A stretch of 64,000 nucleotides of DNA from the NCBI GenBank assembly GCA_037176725.1, contig JAZBRS010000059.1, positions 12,883,001-12,947,000 on the forward strand. Reading direction: 5' to 3'. The position numbers and the translations under genes were made by a program. This DNA comes from Posidonia oceanica (lineage: Eukaryota > Streptophyta > Magnoliopsida > Alismatales > Posidoniaceae). The notes under the pieces were generated by a model. It saw nothing but the letters and a program-made list of their open reading frames with translations. It was not told where the DNA came from and made no database searches. This document shows, one piece after another, positions 35,101 to 47,214 of this stretch (position 1 is the stretch's first letter; every line of letters starts with the position of its first letter).

Positions 35101-38100
35101 GAGGAAAGATGGTCCATGACTCCATGTAAATCTAGACATTGGATCTTCAGAAGTATAGTTCAATAAATAGATGAGTCTCTAAGTACCTTCTGATCTTTTT
35201 TGCAATAACAAATAACTTCTATAGCTAAATACCATATGAATCTCAAGTAAAAATTGTCACCTTCCAGCATTTTCTATGTCTATGGCTTTAATAAGAAATG
35301 ACAGGTCAGGCAGTTCACGCAGTTTCCCCAATCTAGTTCCACATAATTTGCATGGGCAGGGTGGTGGATGGCCACACTCTCCACCACTGAAGAAATATCT
35401 GTAGTGCATTCAAGGTGCTAAACGACAAGCATAACTGTCAAAAACAAGAGAAAACAAATCCAGAGAAAATAGAAAAATATAAATTGAGGTTCCCGTCCTC
35501 TCCCTTTTCTCTTTCATCCTTTTCCTCTTATGGAGCCCTTTGCCAAGCAAGGATGCCCTTCTAGTTATTGTGCTCCACATCCAAGGAAGCATGAACACCA
35601 ACATCTCTGAATGATGTGTTTAATATACACACCGCTAGCTCAAATGCTACCTTGTTACTAGAAATGTGAAGCCCTAATAGGCAGCATGATTACTAGCTGA
35701 AAAAGTTGGCATTCTCTTGTGATTGATTAATGAAGTCCAGCAACTCATGAGAGTCACAGAAATTCCATTGAGTCCTTTGGGTGGTATTAGCTTCTTGTAA
35801 GATGACTCTTTGACTGTCTTTGGTGTTTGACATAATACTGGGTTAATGACTGCTGTAAGCTGAGTGGAAATAAGGATTGCTGATGCTCATTTTTTAGATG
35901 TGGTATCTTAAAGTATGGGTAATTATGATAAAAAAAAAGTATGTGTAATTATGTGTTGCTCATCATTTTGTTTTTCATAATGACCCTCACAATGTCGTGA
36001 TGAGTGGAAACATGGCAGCTCCATCTCTTTTATAGGTAAACTCCTTGCAGGTGTCTATAGTAGTAGGTCAACTCCTTTCAGGTGTCTATAGTAGTAAAAA
36101 ACTTTCTTTTCTCTATGTAGTGACAGATTATTTCAAAAAATCCACTGTGATAACCCATGATATTACACCCATTATCTATAAAATCCTTACAAAGTTGTTG
36201 GAGAAAGTTACGAAGTAGAAATAGGAGAAAAGTTCTTGAGAGGAAATACTAGGACTTGCTTGATTTCTGTGGGGGTAAATTTACAATAAATTTGCACAAT
36301 CTGGTTTACGTGTAACCATGGTTCTTAACATCGAACCGTGTCGGCAAAATTTCGCCAACACGTGTTGGTTTGGTAAAGTGGGGAAACGATATATGTAGGT
36401 ATTTCTGTGTTTACTGTATTTCGGTGGATATGTTGGCTGCATGTCGACCGGGTCGACCGACACAGGTGAATTTTAAAGCAACGAAAATGCATGTCGTTCG
36501 ACATGCCTCTTTTCCCATACTGACACGCTTCCTCGAGGCTCAGGCTGCTGCTGACGTCGCCGATCCACCTCTTCAACTACTGCCGTGCTCCGATCGTCGT
36601 TGTTTCTCGAGGCTTGGGCTGCTCTCCGACTTCTCGTCGCCGATCCACGCTTCCTCGAGGCTCGGGTTGCTGCTGACGTCGCTGACCTCTTCAGCTGCTG
36701 TCGTGCTCCAATCGTCGCCATTCCTCGAGGCTTGGGCTGCTCTCCGGCTTCTCGTTATCGATCCACACTACCTCATAGCTTGAGCTTCTTGTGCGGTCGT
36801 GCCGTGCGTGTTGTGTGGTTGGGGTACATAAAAGAGGAAGACGACCTTAAATCAGACACAACCACCCTAATACATGTTTATAAAGATCTAACGTATATAA
36901 AAATCAGTAAGGCTAAATCTAACATATATAAATATCTAATACATGTTTATTAATAGATCTAAGTTACAGATCTAATATATACATAAAAATAAAATAAGTT
37001 TTAGTAGATCTAATATCTAAATCTAACATAATAATAAAAATACATTAAGATATATCAAAAATTGAAAATCTATATAAAGATCTATGAAAATATTAATTAC
37101 TTATTTTGTTTGAAAACTTAGATCTAAGGTTCTTATTCTTAGATAATTGTTTAGTAAATTTTTAACAAAATTAGTAAAAAATCATGATAATTCGAAATAA
37201 AATTCAAAGTCAGTAAATATTTAAAAAATAATAATAATCGTGATAATTCAAAATAAAATTTAAAAATTTAAGAAAATTTTAAAAATCTAATAATTGCAAA
37301 TAAAATTTTAAAAAATCAGTAAATATTTAAGAAGCTAATAAAAATCATGATAATGTGAAATAAAATTTAGAAAATCTGGGAAATTTTAAAATCTAAAAAT
37401 GGGAAATAAAATTTTAAAAATCATGAAAAACTTAAAAAGCTAATAATTGGAAATAATTAAAAAAAGAAAGAAAGACGTTTTGTAGAAGTCATGAATTTTT
37501 TAAGTAATTTTTATACTTCGGCACATTCGTATTAAGTGTATGCAGCATTTTTATATGTTACATGTCTAGAAATTGAATCTAAGCAATCTTAGATGTATAT
37601 TGTTGCTTACTTTAGCTTATCTTAAAAATATAAATTGAAATTCGAAGTTTTTTGACCATTTTCGTGGACTTTCGTAAATTTACCGCATTTCCATCGAAAT
37701 TTCCACCGAAGTTCGATATGTTTCTTATTTTCGTCAAACCGAAGTCCGACACAAAATCGACATTTAGAACCTTGCGTGTAACAACAGTATGATGCCTCTC
37801 AACTTTATGATGAGAGCACGAAGTAACATGATTCAATAATCTCTTAGATTGTGGTTTGGCAAATGATAGTGATGCCAATTGGCTGATTTTGTCCCACCTC
37901 CTTTCGAGCTGGGTATGTCAACATTGCCTTTGGTTGGGGAAATTGGTTAAGCTAATTCTACGAACAACAAATTACATATTGGGTAAATAAAATGAATATC
38001 CTTTTATCACATAGAGTATACCACTAAACTAAAGTGCCTGGTTCATCCTATCCTTTCATTCAAAAAAAAAAAAAACTAAAGTTCCTGGTTTCCTACATCT

Positions 38101-39948
38101 TGCTCTACATATTAGAATATTGCAATGCAGAAGTTTTTACATTTGATTAGTTAATTTCTATTGACTTGGGAATCCTACTAGTTTAACAATAGACTTGCCC
38201 AACCTATGCCAACCTCAATGTATCCTAGGGCCAATAGTTTTTCTTACTTGGTTATAAGTTTTATTGGGCTAATTGCATAGGAAAAATTTTCAATGATGGA
38301 TGTTCTTCAACTTTTTTACAAATCTATAGTTATACCAAACTTTTTCATAGTTCTGACAACCATGTGGTGGGTGACCCACATGGTTGTTAATGATTCTTTT
38401 AAAAAAAAATAAAAAAAGCTCAGCATCACCAATGCCGTGTTTAATACTTAGTATATGCTTTATGCATTCGTGAGAACTCGGCGTGATTTGTACCGATTTC
38501 TATTGAGTTCGGCACTCCTAGTGCCAAGTTCACTTTTTGAATTTTTTTTTTCAAAAAATTGTTGACAAGCACGTGGGCCCGTAGCCATGTGGCTGTAAGA
38601 GCCATAGATTTATAAAAAACTTGAAGGGAGCCTTAGTTTTGAAATAAAATTTGAAAGGACTTACATATCAAAAAAATTTCCAATTGCATATTGATCAAGG
38701 TTGTCACCGATTATAATTTGTATCTCAACCATCCTTTAATTGTGGACCTTGATGGAGTGATCGAGCATAAATATCCAAGTATTTGTATCACTTGAGTCTC
38801 ATTCTACTTTTTCAGTTTTTTTTTGTTGATATTTTTACAATTTTGGTTTTATCAATATCTCGTTTGTGTTAAAAGGAGCCTTGTTCTACATTATCAGTAA
38901 TATTTTCTTTAATTTATTTTGATGCATTTTTATACTTATGCTGGTTTTTATCCTTCTCAAAACCTGCTTCACCGCTTTTGTCATCTTTCCTTCAGTAACA
39001 ATAGCTGCACGTTTACAAATCCAAAGATAAACTGTATACATGAGAAAAGGCAAGAGAGAGAATCACTTAAAAGTTAAAGATGTCTGGGACAAGGACATTT
39101 CTATCTTCCTTGAGAAAGTAAACCACCTAACAAGGGAATAGTTGAAAATTCCCTTGTCTGGATTGTGTTGTTTGCCTTGAGTTGTGGAGATTATAATCTT
39201 TTTACAAGTTGAATAGAAGAACACAAGTTAAAACATGATGTTGACATCCTATTGAGTATTAGAAATGCTTATTAGTTGCTTAAGTAGAGATTTTGGGGAA
39301 AAACACATAAGTTGCTTGAGCTTACAGTTTTTGCCAATTACACTTTTCAATAATGATCCTAAATCACCCAAATGACGGAGCCAGCATGTACATCTTTTTT
39401 GAGCTCTCATGAAGGCCTACATGTAGAAATTCAAAGATAGTGGAACAATGGATTTTGAGAAGGTTCTTCCATGTTCATTCTTGGAAATCTGGAAAGTATT
39501 ATCCGAAGGTGATCTCAAGAGGACTGGTAAAAGTCTACATAATGTTGTGTACTTTCATCATTAATTTGTTACATTCAGTTTAAAAAAAGGAAGAAAAACT
39601 GACGTAACTTATTTGCATTAGGCTTGAACCAGGCTGAATTGCCTTGCCCATGTTATTTTTTTGCAGAGCCACTTTGCCCTGCCCATGTTATTATCCCCTT
39701 TTAAAACCTACATGTCTACACATGGTATTGCATTCAGTCTTTTTGTCATGTGGTAATGTAATTATAGAAGCCTGTTTTAATATATTGTGTTCTTTTTCAG
39801 TATTTATGTTGTATCCTCAGCCTTTGAGGGCCAATCTGCTGTAAATAGACAGAGAATGGTGTATAAAGCCATATGGGAGGAGATCCAAAGCACTGTGCAT
39901 GCAGTTGACCAGATGGTTACCCAAACTCCAGCCGAAGCAGAAAAATGA
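32108..39948 (+). CDS. BOLA4: BolA-like protein, organellar BOLA4 type (three exons)
   Basis: Exons 32108-32404, 34906-34973 and 39801-39948 join in phase (297+68+148 bp) to give 170 residues. Introns are 2501 and 4827 bp with GT donors (GTCCTA, GTTTGA) and AG acceptors. Residues 1-50 are rich in Ser, Leu, Arg and Ala with few acids, as expected of a plastid or mitochondrial transit peptide; residues 50-80 are Gly/Arg-rich. The BolA domain begins at [15 protein letters not shown] and includes [28 protein letters not shown] and HAVDQM. The FxGxSxVxRxRxVYxxL-type helix and the conserved His fit the BolA fold, which binds monothiol glutaredoxins through a shared Fe-S cluster and acts in iron-sulfur and redox balance. 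Only this copy retains exon 3 and an open exon 1. The frame before the domain depends on one extra C at about 32236 relative to copy A; without it a TAG precedes the domain. Intron 2 carries an hAT insertion and intron 1 a LINE tail. The symbol is by family resemblance. Confidence 0.85.
33880..34225 (+). mobile_element. LINE 3'-end fragment in BOLA4 intron 1, copy B
   Basis: Counterpart of 13150-13500: encodes [13 protein letters not shown] near 33923-33965 and ends with CAATAAATTTGATGGC. A short deletion near 34020 distinguishes it from copy A. Confidence 0.5.
36317..37774. mobile_element. hAT-type element (1458 bp) in BOLA4 intron 2
   Basis: Ends CATGGTTCTTAA and TTTAGAACCTTG are inverted repeats, flanked by a perfect 8-bp duplication CGTGTAAC (36309-36316, 37775-37782). 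Near both ends are related CGTGTCGG/GTGTCGG motifs in opposite orientation. No transposase is encoded. The middle has a GC-rich repeat block (36530-36780) followed by an AT-rich arm. Confidence 0.85.
36530..36778. repeat. Two-unit GC-rich minisatellite inside the hAT element
   Basis: Two units of about 120 bp, each with CCTCGAGGCTC, GCTGCTGCTGACGTCGC, CGTGCTCC and GGCTTGGGCTGCTCTCCG. It generates overlapping ORFs on both strands that are not genes. Confidence 0.75.
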
Positions 39949-42900
39949 AGTCTATGGAAGAAAAGGAGATGTGGCTCCTATATCCAATTTTTCTATCTCA
40001 TGTAAGAATCTCCACTTATTCCATTTTTAATGTACTGCTATTGCCCCTGTAACAGTTCCACCCGTTCATAATTATGTGGCCATGATGGGAAAACAGATGT
40101 TCTGTTTCACTCGATTTGGTTCTCAAAGTCAAGGCCATGAATGCATTTGGTTTATATTATTCTAGTCCCTGAGATGAAAGCTTTCCACTTGGTATATCAA
40201 CATCAGCGTTCCTCATAGTTTTGCATTGAGTGCACTCTAAAGTAACATGACAGGTCATTTTCTCTCAAGTCAAACATGAATTTTCTTCTTCCTCTATCAT
40301 ACCTTCCTGATTCTTTCCTTCCAAAATGCTCTCTCTGAATTAGCAATGTGTCACTGAACTGATCCATTAGAAATCTCAATCCGTGCCTTGTAAGAGATTG
40401 GTTTGCAAGTCTTCCGGAGATAGGTAAGGTAGGTGAGTGGAAATTTGGATGTTAGTAATAAGAAGAGAGTTTATGAAACTCCACATCATGAAAGGACATG
40501 ACCTTGGATAGGAACAAGTTGACGAGCATAATTCTTCAAGGATGTCTCATTTAAAGTGGTACCACTCATTATGTGTTACTTGTGACCCAACCACCCACAA
40601 CCCGTGTCATATGAAACTTAGGTATACTTATTGTTATGGAAGAATGATCAAAGTCGTGAGTATTGGGGACTTCTTGACTGGGCCTTGCGAGCATAGTTTT
40701 CAGGAAGGGTTTGTGGCTTGTACATTTGGGAACCATGCACATTTTCAAAGTGGAACATTATCTTTAATTCTCTCCTCCAAAGGCTCTGTAGTTATGCACT
40801 GTGTTTTAGGCTTGTGAATCTTAAAGCTACAGTGAACCGGTGGTGTAATGTCCTTATCACAGCCACTGGTATTGGGATCAGTTGGCACATATTTGTCCAG
40901 CCTTTTTCTTGATGGATAAGTGAGGATTATCCTAGCCTTCAATTTCCACTTTGGATGAACATGGGTTGATGTGGAATTTGGCCCATGAGATGGACTTGCT
41001 AAAGTTTGTCCGTTCATCCTTCCCTAGCTGAGAACTTGTTGCATCAGCATCCACTGATGCACCAAAGGAATAACAAGAATCCAAGAAAAGATGGAATCAG
41101 TGTTTATGATGTGAGATCAGGAAGGGAGAAAAAAATTAAGCTTAGCTTTGAACTCTTCAATACAAACCTTCAGTACATGTTGAGCTGCATGTGAGTTGTG
41201 ACCATGTGACATGGGTTTGGTGGGGAAGCCATTTTAGATCTATATTTGGTACCAGTTGCTTCAGTTGCCTTCCATAGTCGAGTGTTTGATGTGTACATCA
41301 TGAGAGATTGTCTATGGTAGGAAGCAGCAAAAAACTTTCTTTACATGTGATGTAGATTTATGAGGGACATAAACAGCTTAGAAAGATGAAAAAAAGGAAA
41401 GAAAAGGAATCATCTACACTTTATATGTTGCTTGACATGGACCAATTTGACATGCACTTTGCTTGGATAGAAGCTTTCTGTTTTCCTTTTTTTTCCGCCT
41501 TTTTTTGAATTATATACAAATACGTAATAAACAGGTATTGTACTTCATAAGTGATCGAGACATGTAGACTTTGAAGCCTAAAGTTGACAAATTGCTTGTT
41601 GTAACAACAACCAGCGGTCTGTCATAGTGCAGCTGATCCCTATCTAAGAGAGAGACGTAGATTTGATTAGAAACGTATATCTATTAAGAGAATGCATTTT
41701 GTTAAGAAATCCAAGGGTTATTATTTGGAGTTTGATTTCATCATAAGCCATATGAATTGAGGTATCTATGCCCCTCAAATTATGCACACCACTTACTGGG
41801 GTTACTTTCATTTCCTCCCTTCCTGAAAGCAATCCCTGTGAACCTTTATGGTGAAAGAGATGAATGGATAGAGGGTAGACATCTTATCTGTTAGAAAAAG
41901 TAGAATTGGCATTCCGGCCCCTCCTCACCTCCTCTCTCTCTCTCTCTCTCCCTCTCGTTTGACAGAAAGATTTGTTGAACATATTTCTCAAGCTTCCTTC
42001 GTTGGTTCTGTTTAAGCCGGAATTTTGGACTAAAGCTTTGATTTCATGATTTTCAAAGTTCTCCATTTACCACCACTTACAATTTACAGCCACCAAACAT
42101 GACCTCCAATAAATAAAAAATGATGTTATTTCCGAATCTTTTCCATACATGGATCTAAAACGTTATCATGTTAATGTTAAATCTTATTCACTGTAGCTTC
42201 ATGAGAAACAAAATTGCTAAAAAAAACCTGTAGGAGATGACAACCGCTAAGAGAATGTTAGAAGAGGGGCTATATTTTCCCACCTATGGGATTTTCTTAA
42301 ACTAAACAATTAAGAGCAAGTGTTATTTGTTGTAACACAGAGAGTTCTAATTTTGTCCCTTTCCATCCCAAGCAAAGAACAATCTTTCTCACTTCGGAGC
42401 TGAGCCTCTTCATCCACCATCACCATCAAATTGGGCTTTCCTTTCATGCATGGACCACAGAAAAGCATGCCATGGTTGGTGAGTATTGTCTTTTTCGTAA
42501 CTAGTTGAGCCTACCAAAAACGATCCAGATATAGAGTGCAATAGTTGTGTCACAGTGTTAGGAGTCAATGCTGAAGATATATTACAGCATAATGCATGAC
42601 CTTAGAAGGACCATGGTTGATGGGGTCTCACTTGAAAATGGGTTCTGTTCATAAACAAGTTTCAATTGTAAGTTGAAGTTGGCAAGTTCTTATCTATGTG
42701 AATGTTAATTAGTTTGAAAAAAAAAAAAAGTCTATAATACCATGTAGAACTTTATCTAATTCCTCCTCACCAAACAAATATTTTCGAGTTCTTGTTTTTA
42801 TTAAATTGGGAATTATTTTTATCAAATAATACCTAGTGAATATGAAAGGCATGCTTTCGATTTAAATACAATTTTTTTTTCTTAAAAATAATTATACATT

Positions 42901-44120
42901 AACTTCTCAGTAAAGAGGTATGCACGTATCGATTTGAACCAATATGCCAATTATTTCTATCCTTTTGCTAGAATTCTCTGCACCCAATTATTGAGTCACT
43001 CACTACCAAGTTGCTCAATTTTTATTCGTTTTCAAATTGGCTATGAGATACCTGCAAGGAAAAATTCTTGCAGCCAAGAAGCTATAGTCCAAATGGGAAT
43101 AGTCAATGATAAAAGCTGAAGTTTTCTACACAGCTCTGCTGACACGTAAAGGTTCGAAGTCTACCATGCTGACATGTCCACAGTGTCTATCATCGATTCT
43201 TGCTGCCACGTGTGTTGTCATTCTTGTCCTTAATTCCCCTGCCCTGCCTAACTCAAACTCTTCTCTTCGATTTACTGGTTCATAACCTTTACGTGTAGAT
43301 AACAATTTCAATTAAATAACAACAAAATTTTAGGTGTAAGGCAAAAGTCAATGTTTGAAGTTCTAGTTGACTAAGAGTACTCTTGGTTAACACGTAATCC
43401 ATGTGTTCGATTTCAGCATTATCATATGATTAACTAGTAATCTTAATTATCCTTTACTTAGAAAAAAGTTCTAGATGACTCGTGTTGATCAGAATAATCA
43501 CAAACAACTGTCTTCTCTTTTTGTTCAGAAATGACAAAAGAGAAGATCATTATCATGAAGGAACTTGAAGGAATTTTTACCGAAGAAGTCTCGGTCGAAG
43601 AAGGCGATTGATGCAATTGATCAAACCACATTGATGGCCCAAAAAAATCGATGGAGGCAGCTGTTTAAAGTTTAATGTTGAATTATTGCATCGTAATTGA
43701 CCAACTAGCAAAGTAGGAGGAAAAAAAAAAGTAGAGCCTGAAAGCCTTGTATGCAAGCTTTGTTCATCTCTCCCTTTGCTGTATTCACAATGGTAGAACC
43801 AATCATGACGCTAGTTAGCATGCAAGAAGTTTCAAATGGACTTGATTTCCTCATCTTTCCAAGAATATATATACGTTCATGCGAAATTTTGTTTACACTA
43901 AAATAAAAATCCTCAAAGTAACGGTAGTACAGACAGAAATGCTGAAGCAATGCAAAATGAGACATACGTAGAGAGAGTGAGGTATGAACAAAATCAAACA
44001 CTGATAAAATGTTGCACTAGTCTTGAACTGTGTCCTAAGAATAAGAATTCCTCTCCCCATCAATCTCTACTTATCGCCGTCGGGCCGATGATGCCCGTCT
44101 CGTCTCCGAGGTGCACCGTA
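39949..44120. other. 3' flank of BOLA4 and intergenic DNA
   Basis: The BOLA4 3' UTR should lie in the first few hundred bases; no clear AATAAA assigns its end. A CT microsatellite lies at 41932-41956. A foldback pair at 43142/43284 is listed separately. ORFs near 40542-41194 have no recognisable domain. Confidence 0.5.
43142..43296. repeat. 155-bp inverted-repeat (MITE-like) unit
   Basis: A perfect 13-bp inverted repeat ACACGTAAAGGTT (43142-43154) and AACCTTTACGTGT (43284-43296) encloses 129 bp. No convincing target duplication is visible, so it could be a small MITE or simply a hairpin. Confidence 0.5.
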
Positions 44121-44396
44121 CTAAGGGCTGATCTTCCGGTTAGCTCCGGCCGAGAAGCTGTAGTCGTTATGCCGCTTCGATGGGCTGGAAGGAGGGATGG
44201 GTGTGCCTCTCGGAAGGCGATTGATTGTGAATAAAAACCGCTCGGCATCAGCCACCATGCTGCCGTGAGCGGCTGTGGATTGCTTGCTCCGGAAGTTCTC
44301 CAGCCGGATTCTGTAAATTGCTCCATGACATGCAAGAGGAAGGATGAGGAGGAGGGAGAAGAGGAGGAAGGTGGAGAAGTGGAGCTTAGAAGCCAT
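44121..44396 (-). CDS. IDA-like (IDL) secreted signalling peptide precursor
   Basis: Single-exon 91-residue precursor on the - strand. Residues 1-25 form a signal peptide: Lys4, a Leu/Phe-rich core at 10-21 and a likely cleavage after LACHG. The variable middle (26-53) is polar. Near the C-terminus, RLPRGTPIPPSSPSKRHN (60-77) matches the EPIP motif of INFLORESCENCE DEFICIENT IN ABSCISSION and its IDL relatives. The predicted dodecapeptide is PIPPSSPSKRHN (66-77), with Ser where IDA itself has Ala at position 6. A 14-residue tail follows. In this family the processed, hydroxyprolinated peptide is sensed by HAESA/HSL receptor kinases with SERK co-receptors and drives organ abscission, root cap shedding and lateral root emergence. 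Length, signal peptide and motif placement all fit, and a TATA box lies ~80 bp upstream. Which IDL orthologue it is cannot be told here. ORFs in other frames across it are shadows. Confidence 0.9.
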   Translation of the reverse strand: MASKLHFSTFLLFSLLLILPLACHGAIYRIRLENFRSKQSTAAHGSMVADAERFLFTINRLPRGTPIPPSSPSKRHNDYSFSAGANRKISP

Positions 44397-44474
44397 TTTG
44401 ACATAGAAAAGAGAGAGTTGTGGGGGTTGTGTATTTTTTTTCTTTCCTCTCCGTTCAATTCACTTGGTTGTACT

Positions 44475-44483
44475 CTTTATATA
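44475..44483 (-). promoter_or_regulatory. TATA box of the IDL gene
   Basis: Reads TATATAAAG on the - strand, 79 bp before the start codon at 44396, and is preceded by CATGCATG (an RY-type motif). This predicts a 5' UTR of roughly 50 bases. Confidence 0.7.
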
Positions 44484-45908
44484 CATGCATGCTAGTGCTG
44501 AGAGATGTGTGTTTTTCCTCGAGTCAAAGACATGGGGTCGACCTTCTCTTATTGGCTTTGGGAGAGAGGGAGGTGTGCAGAAGGAACCAGTAGCCATAGA
44601 TCATACGCCAATTGGTTTGCTGAAATTTTCAAAGATCTAGGAAAGAAAGTGTGTGTTTACAGCATGGATGGGTTGCAGACGAGGAGACATACTGGAGTGG
44701 TAAATGGAAGTTCCTTCGTTTCTGCTCCTTCCTTTTTGGTAATGTTTGAACCTTTACAAATAGATAAAGTTTCGATTAAGAGAATTTTTTCTCCATCTTT
44801 TAAATGTGGAATTTGGGTTTGTTTTTCTTGCTTAGTTGGAGTTTAGAGGGGAGACAATTACAGGGTTATCTTGATCTGACATGTGAGTTTAACATATGCA
44901 TGTACGCTAATGCATTGGCTCCCATGGTCAATCAATCAATTAACTACATTGTTTGTTTGTTGTTGGTGGTACACAAACGCAAAAGCTACTTTCCAACTTT
45001 AAAAGTTTCGTATTTCATTAAAAAACGAACCCTCTAACAGTAACTGCAATGACACGTTGTGGTCAAAAACAGTTTCATGATTGACAAATGCAAGTTTTTT
45101 ATTAGAGGCCAATGTAATGTTGCTGTACAAGATCATTATAGATTTTTTATTTTTTTTATACGTATTTTTGTAAAACTCACCTTATAGATTAGATAATTAT
45201 ATTATACGTACTTAAATTTTCATTACCATCTAATAATCCTAACCTCTTCATCTAATGATCCGAAGATATAATAAATCTTAGTAAATTTTAATCGTTAAAA
45301 TTAAATGACTTAATTAATGGTAAAATATATTTCAAAAATTCTAAAATTTAAGTATGTTGAAAACCATGAGGTAGAATAAAATACTACATATTTTGATTTC
45401 TAAATTTCTTATGAAAATTAGGTGGTCATGTTGGCTGTAGGTGACTGACGGTCCCATTTTTGCCTTATTATTATTATTATTATGGTGTGTGGCTTATTTC
45501 AGAGCATGTCAGTTCCCCATCTTAATAATGATTTTATATAAAGACTGTGCTAAAGACATGTGAGAGAGAGATAGACGCGCAGGAAGTTCTTTGAAGACAT
45601 GTGAGGTTCCGAACCTTACATAATTTTATTAGATTAGCTCAGGAGTGATTGAAAACACATTTTTAATGTTTGCTTTTGAATGTGACCTCAGCATTGAGTT
45701 TTCTAATTATCCCAACCAAGCAGGGTGAAAACCATGAAGAATGTAATTTACAGAAAATGAAGGAAAGCATCATTGGAGCGATTAGTATAGCAAAACTAGC
45801 ATTTCTGATGAGGGTAAACAGGCGGAATCTGAAATCGGTAGTTTTGGAACTCACCAAACTTGGAAGTTGTAATGTATGTGGTTTTTTTATTTTTTTATGT
45901 ATGTGGTT
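44484..45908. other. Promoter-side flank of the IDL gene, no other gene seen
   Basis: Short ORFs at 44505-45037 have no domain. A (TTA)n run lies at 45465-45483. ORFs near 45663-45938 overlap on both strands and are not supported. Confidence 0.5.
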
Positions 45909-46932
45909 GATATAAGCGATTATTTTGACAATACCCACGTTAAAACTTAAAAATGTCTATTTTAGTTAATACCCTTCTTATAATGAAATTTATTATAATA
46001 CCCCTCTTAATTAATTCTTGTTAATGTACCTATTATCTGTCTCCACTCCCTTCCATTACTAACCAATGTTGCAACCCTAATCTCACTCATTTAACGCAAA
46101 ATAAGGAATCAATTCTCTATTCATCCACCTTATCATCAATTCACTATCCACTACCATTATCTCCAGTACCATGCCATGATCATCAACACTGCAACCACCA
46201 TGATTGTCGTCATCATTACCACCATTGTTCCCACTATTACCATTGACATCATCTATACTATCACTTTGTTGTTCCTACTACCACCACCACCTCATAATAG
46301 TCACTATCACTCTTACAATTGTCGTCGATAGTACAATAACTACCATTATTACTTCATCATAACCATCATTATTGCCATTATCTATGGAACCACCATCATC
46401 TCTGATACCATATTATTATCATCAACACCATCAAACCACTATGATTGTCATCGCCGTCGTCACCATCTCTACCACCATCAAACCACTTCATCACAATCAC
46501 CACCACCACCACCTTTATACTATAATCACTTCATCACAATCATCAACACCACTACCACGACCATCGGTAGTGTTGCAACAATTACCACCTCTTCACCAGT
46601 GCCACCACTTCATCACCACTATCCTCGTCATGTCTACCAACACCACATCGTCATCATCACCACCTCACAGTGAAAAAGGGAGAGGAGTTAGGGATATGAG
46701 AAAGAGGAAGAAAAACAAGAGAGATGCTAAAACCAAAAAATAGAGAGTAAACTTGTATTTTCTAACCTTAATAAAGACGTGGTTAACGTTGTTGAGTTAA
46801 AGATTGACCGAGGAACATTTTCAATAATTTAATCGATTAAGGAGTGTATTATAATAATTTTTATTGTAAGAAGGATATTGACTGCAAAAGACTTTAGTGA
46901 GGGTATTGAATTACAAAAATCCGCGATATAAA
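45909..46932. mobile_element. Foldback / MULE-like element with long imperfect TIRs
   Basis: The outer ~110 bp at each end are imperfect inverted repeats. The left arm has GATATAAGCGATT, CAATACCC, TTAATACCCTTCTTA and TTATTATAATAC; the right arm has the reverse order of GTATTATAATAA, GTAAGAAGGATATTGA, GGGTATTG and CGCGATATA. No target duplication was found. Long TIRs without a transposase suggest a non-autonomous Mutator-like or foldback element. The ORF at 46372-46743 in the middle is low complexity (His/Thr/Ser-rich) and is not called. Confidence 0.6.
46130..46672. repeat. CAC/CAT-rich low-complexity block
   Basis: Interior of the foldback element, made almost wholly of ACC, ATC and CAC triplets with strong strand bias (G-poor + strand). 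No fixed unit length. Confidence 0.8.
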
Positions 46933-47214
46933 CTTACAAGAAGCAGTGGACACATCTCAGTAATTTATACCGTAGTATTTAGTAGCTGAATTATTTTATT
47001 TACATTACTATTTGATGTAATATATGAGAAAAAGAAATGACAATCCTACTGACACATCACTCTACTCAATTATGATTCACGGGTTGCAGATCATCTAACT
47101 CAATAAGTTCCTCTTTATTGGACCGTACAGGTAGGCCCAAAATTTGTGCCCATAAAGAGGTGAGCGATAATTTAGACCTTTTTCTACTTCATACACACAC
47201 AGCTATGGAAAATA

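Larger units (their letters stand above)
22178..35709 (+). repeat. Segmental duplication, copy B
   Basis: Partner of 1-15009. The left limit shown is where copy A meets the window edge; the true limit may lie earlier. The right limit is sharp (AAAAAGTTGG, then divergence). Unlike copy A, this copy continues into sequence that completes the BOLA4 gene, so B is in the parental context at its right side and A is the truncated copy at that side. Confidence 0.95.

Noticed and set aside
40542..41194. ORFs downstream of BOLA4 (91, 64 and 62 codons)
   Set aside because: No recognisable domain, no matching splice partners, and position fits 3' flank.
46372..46743. 123-codon His/Thr/Ser-rich ORF
   Set aside because: Translation of CAC/CAT/ATC triplets within a foldback element; no domain and low complexity.
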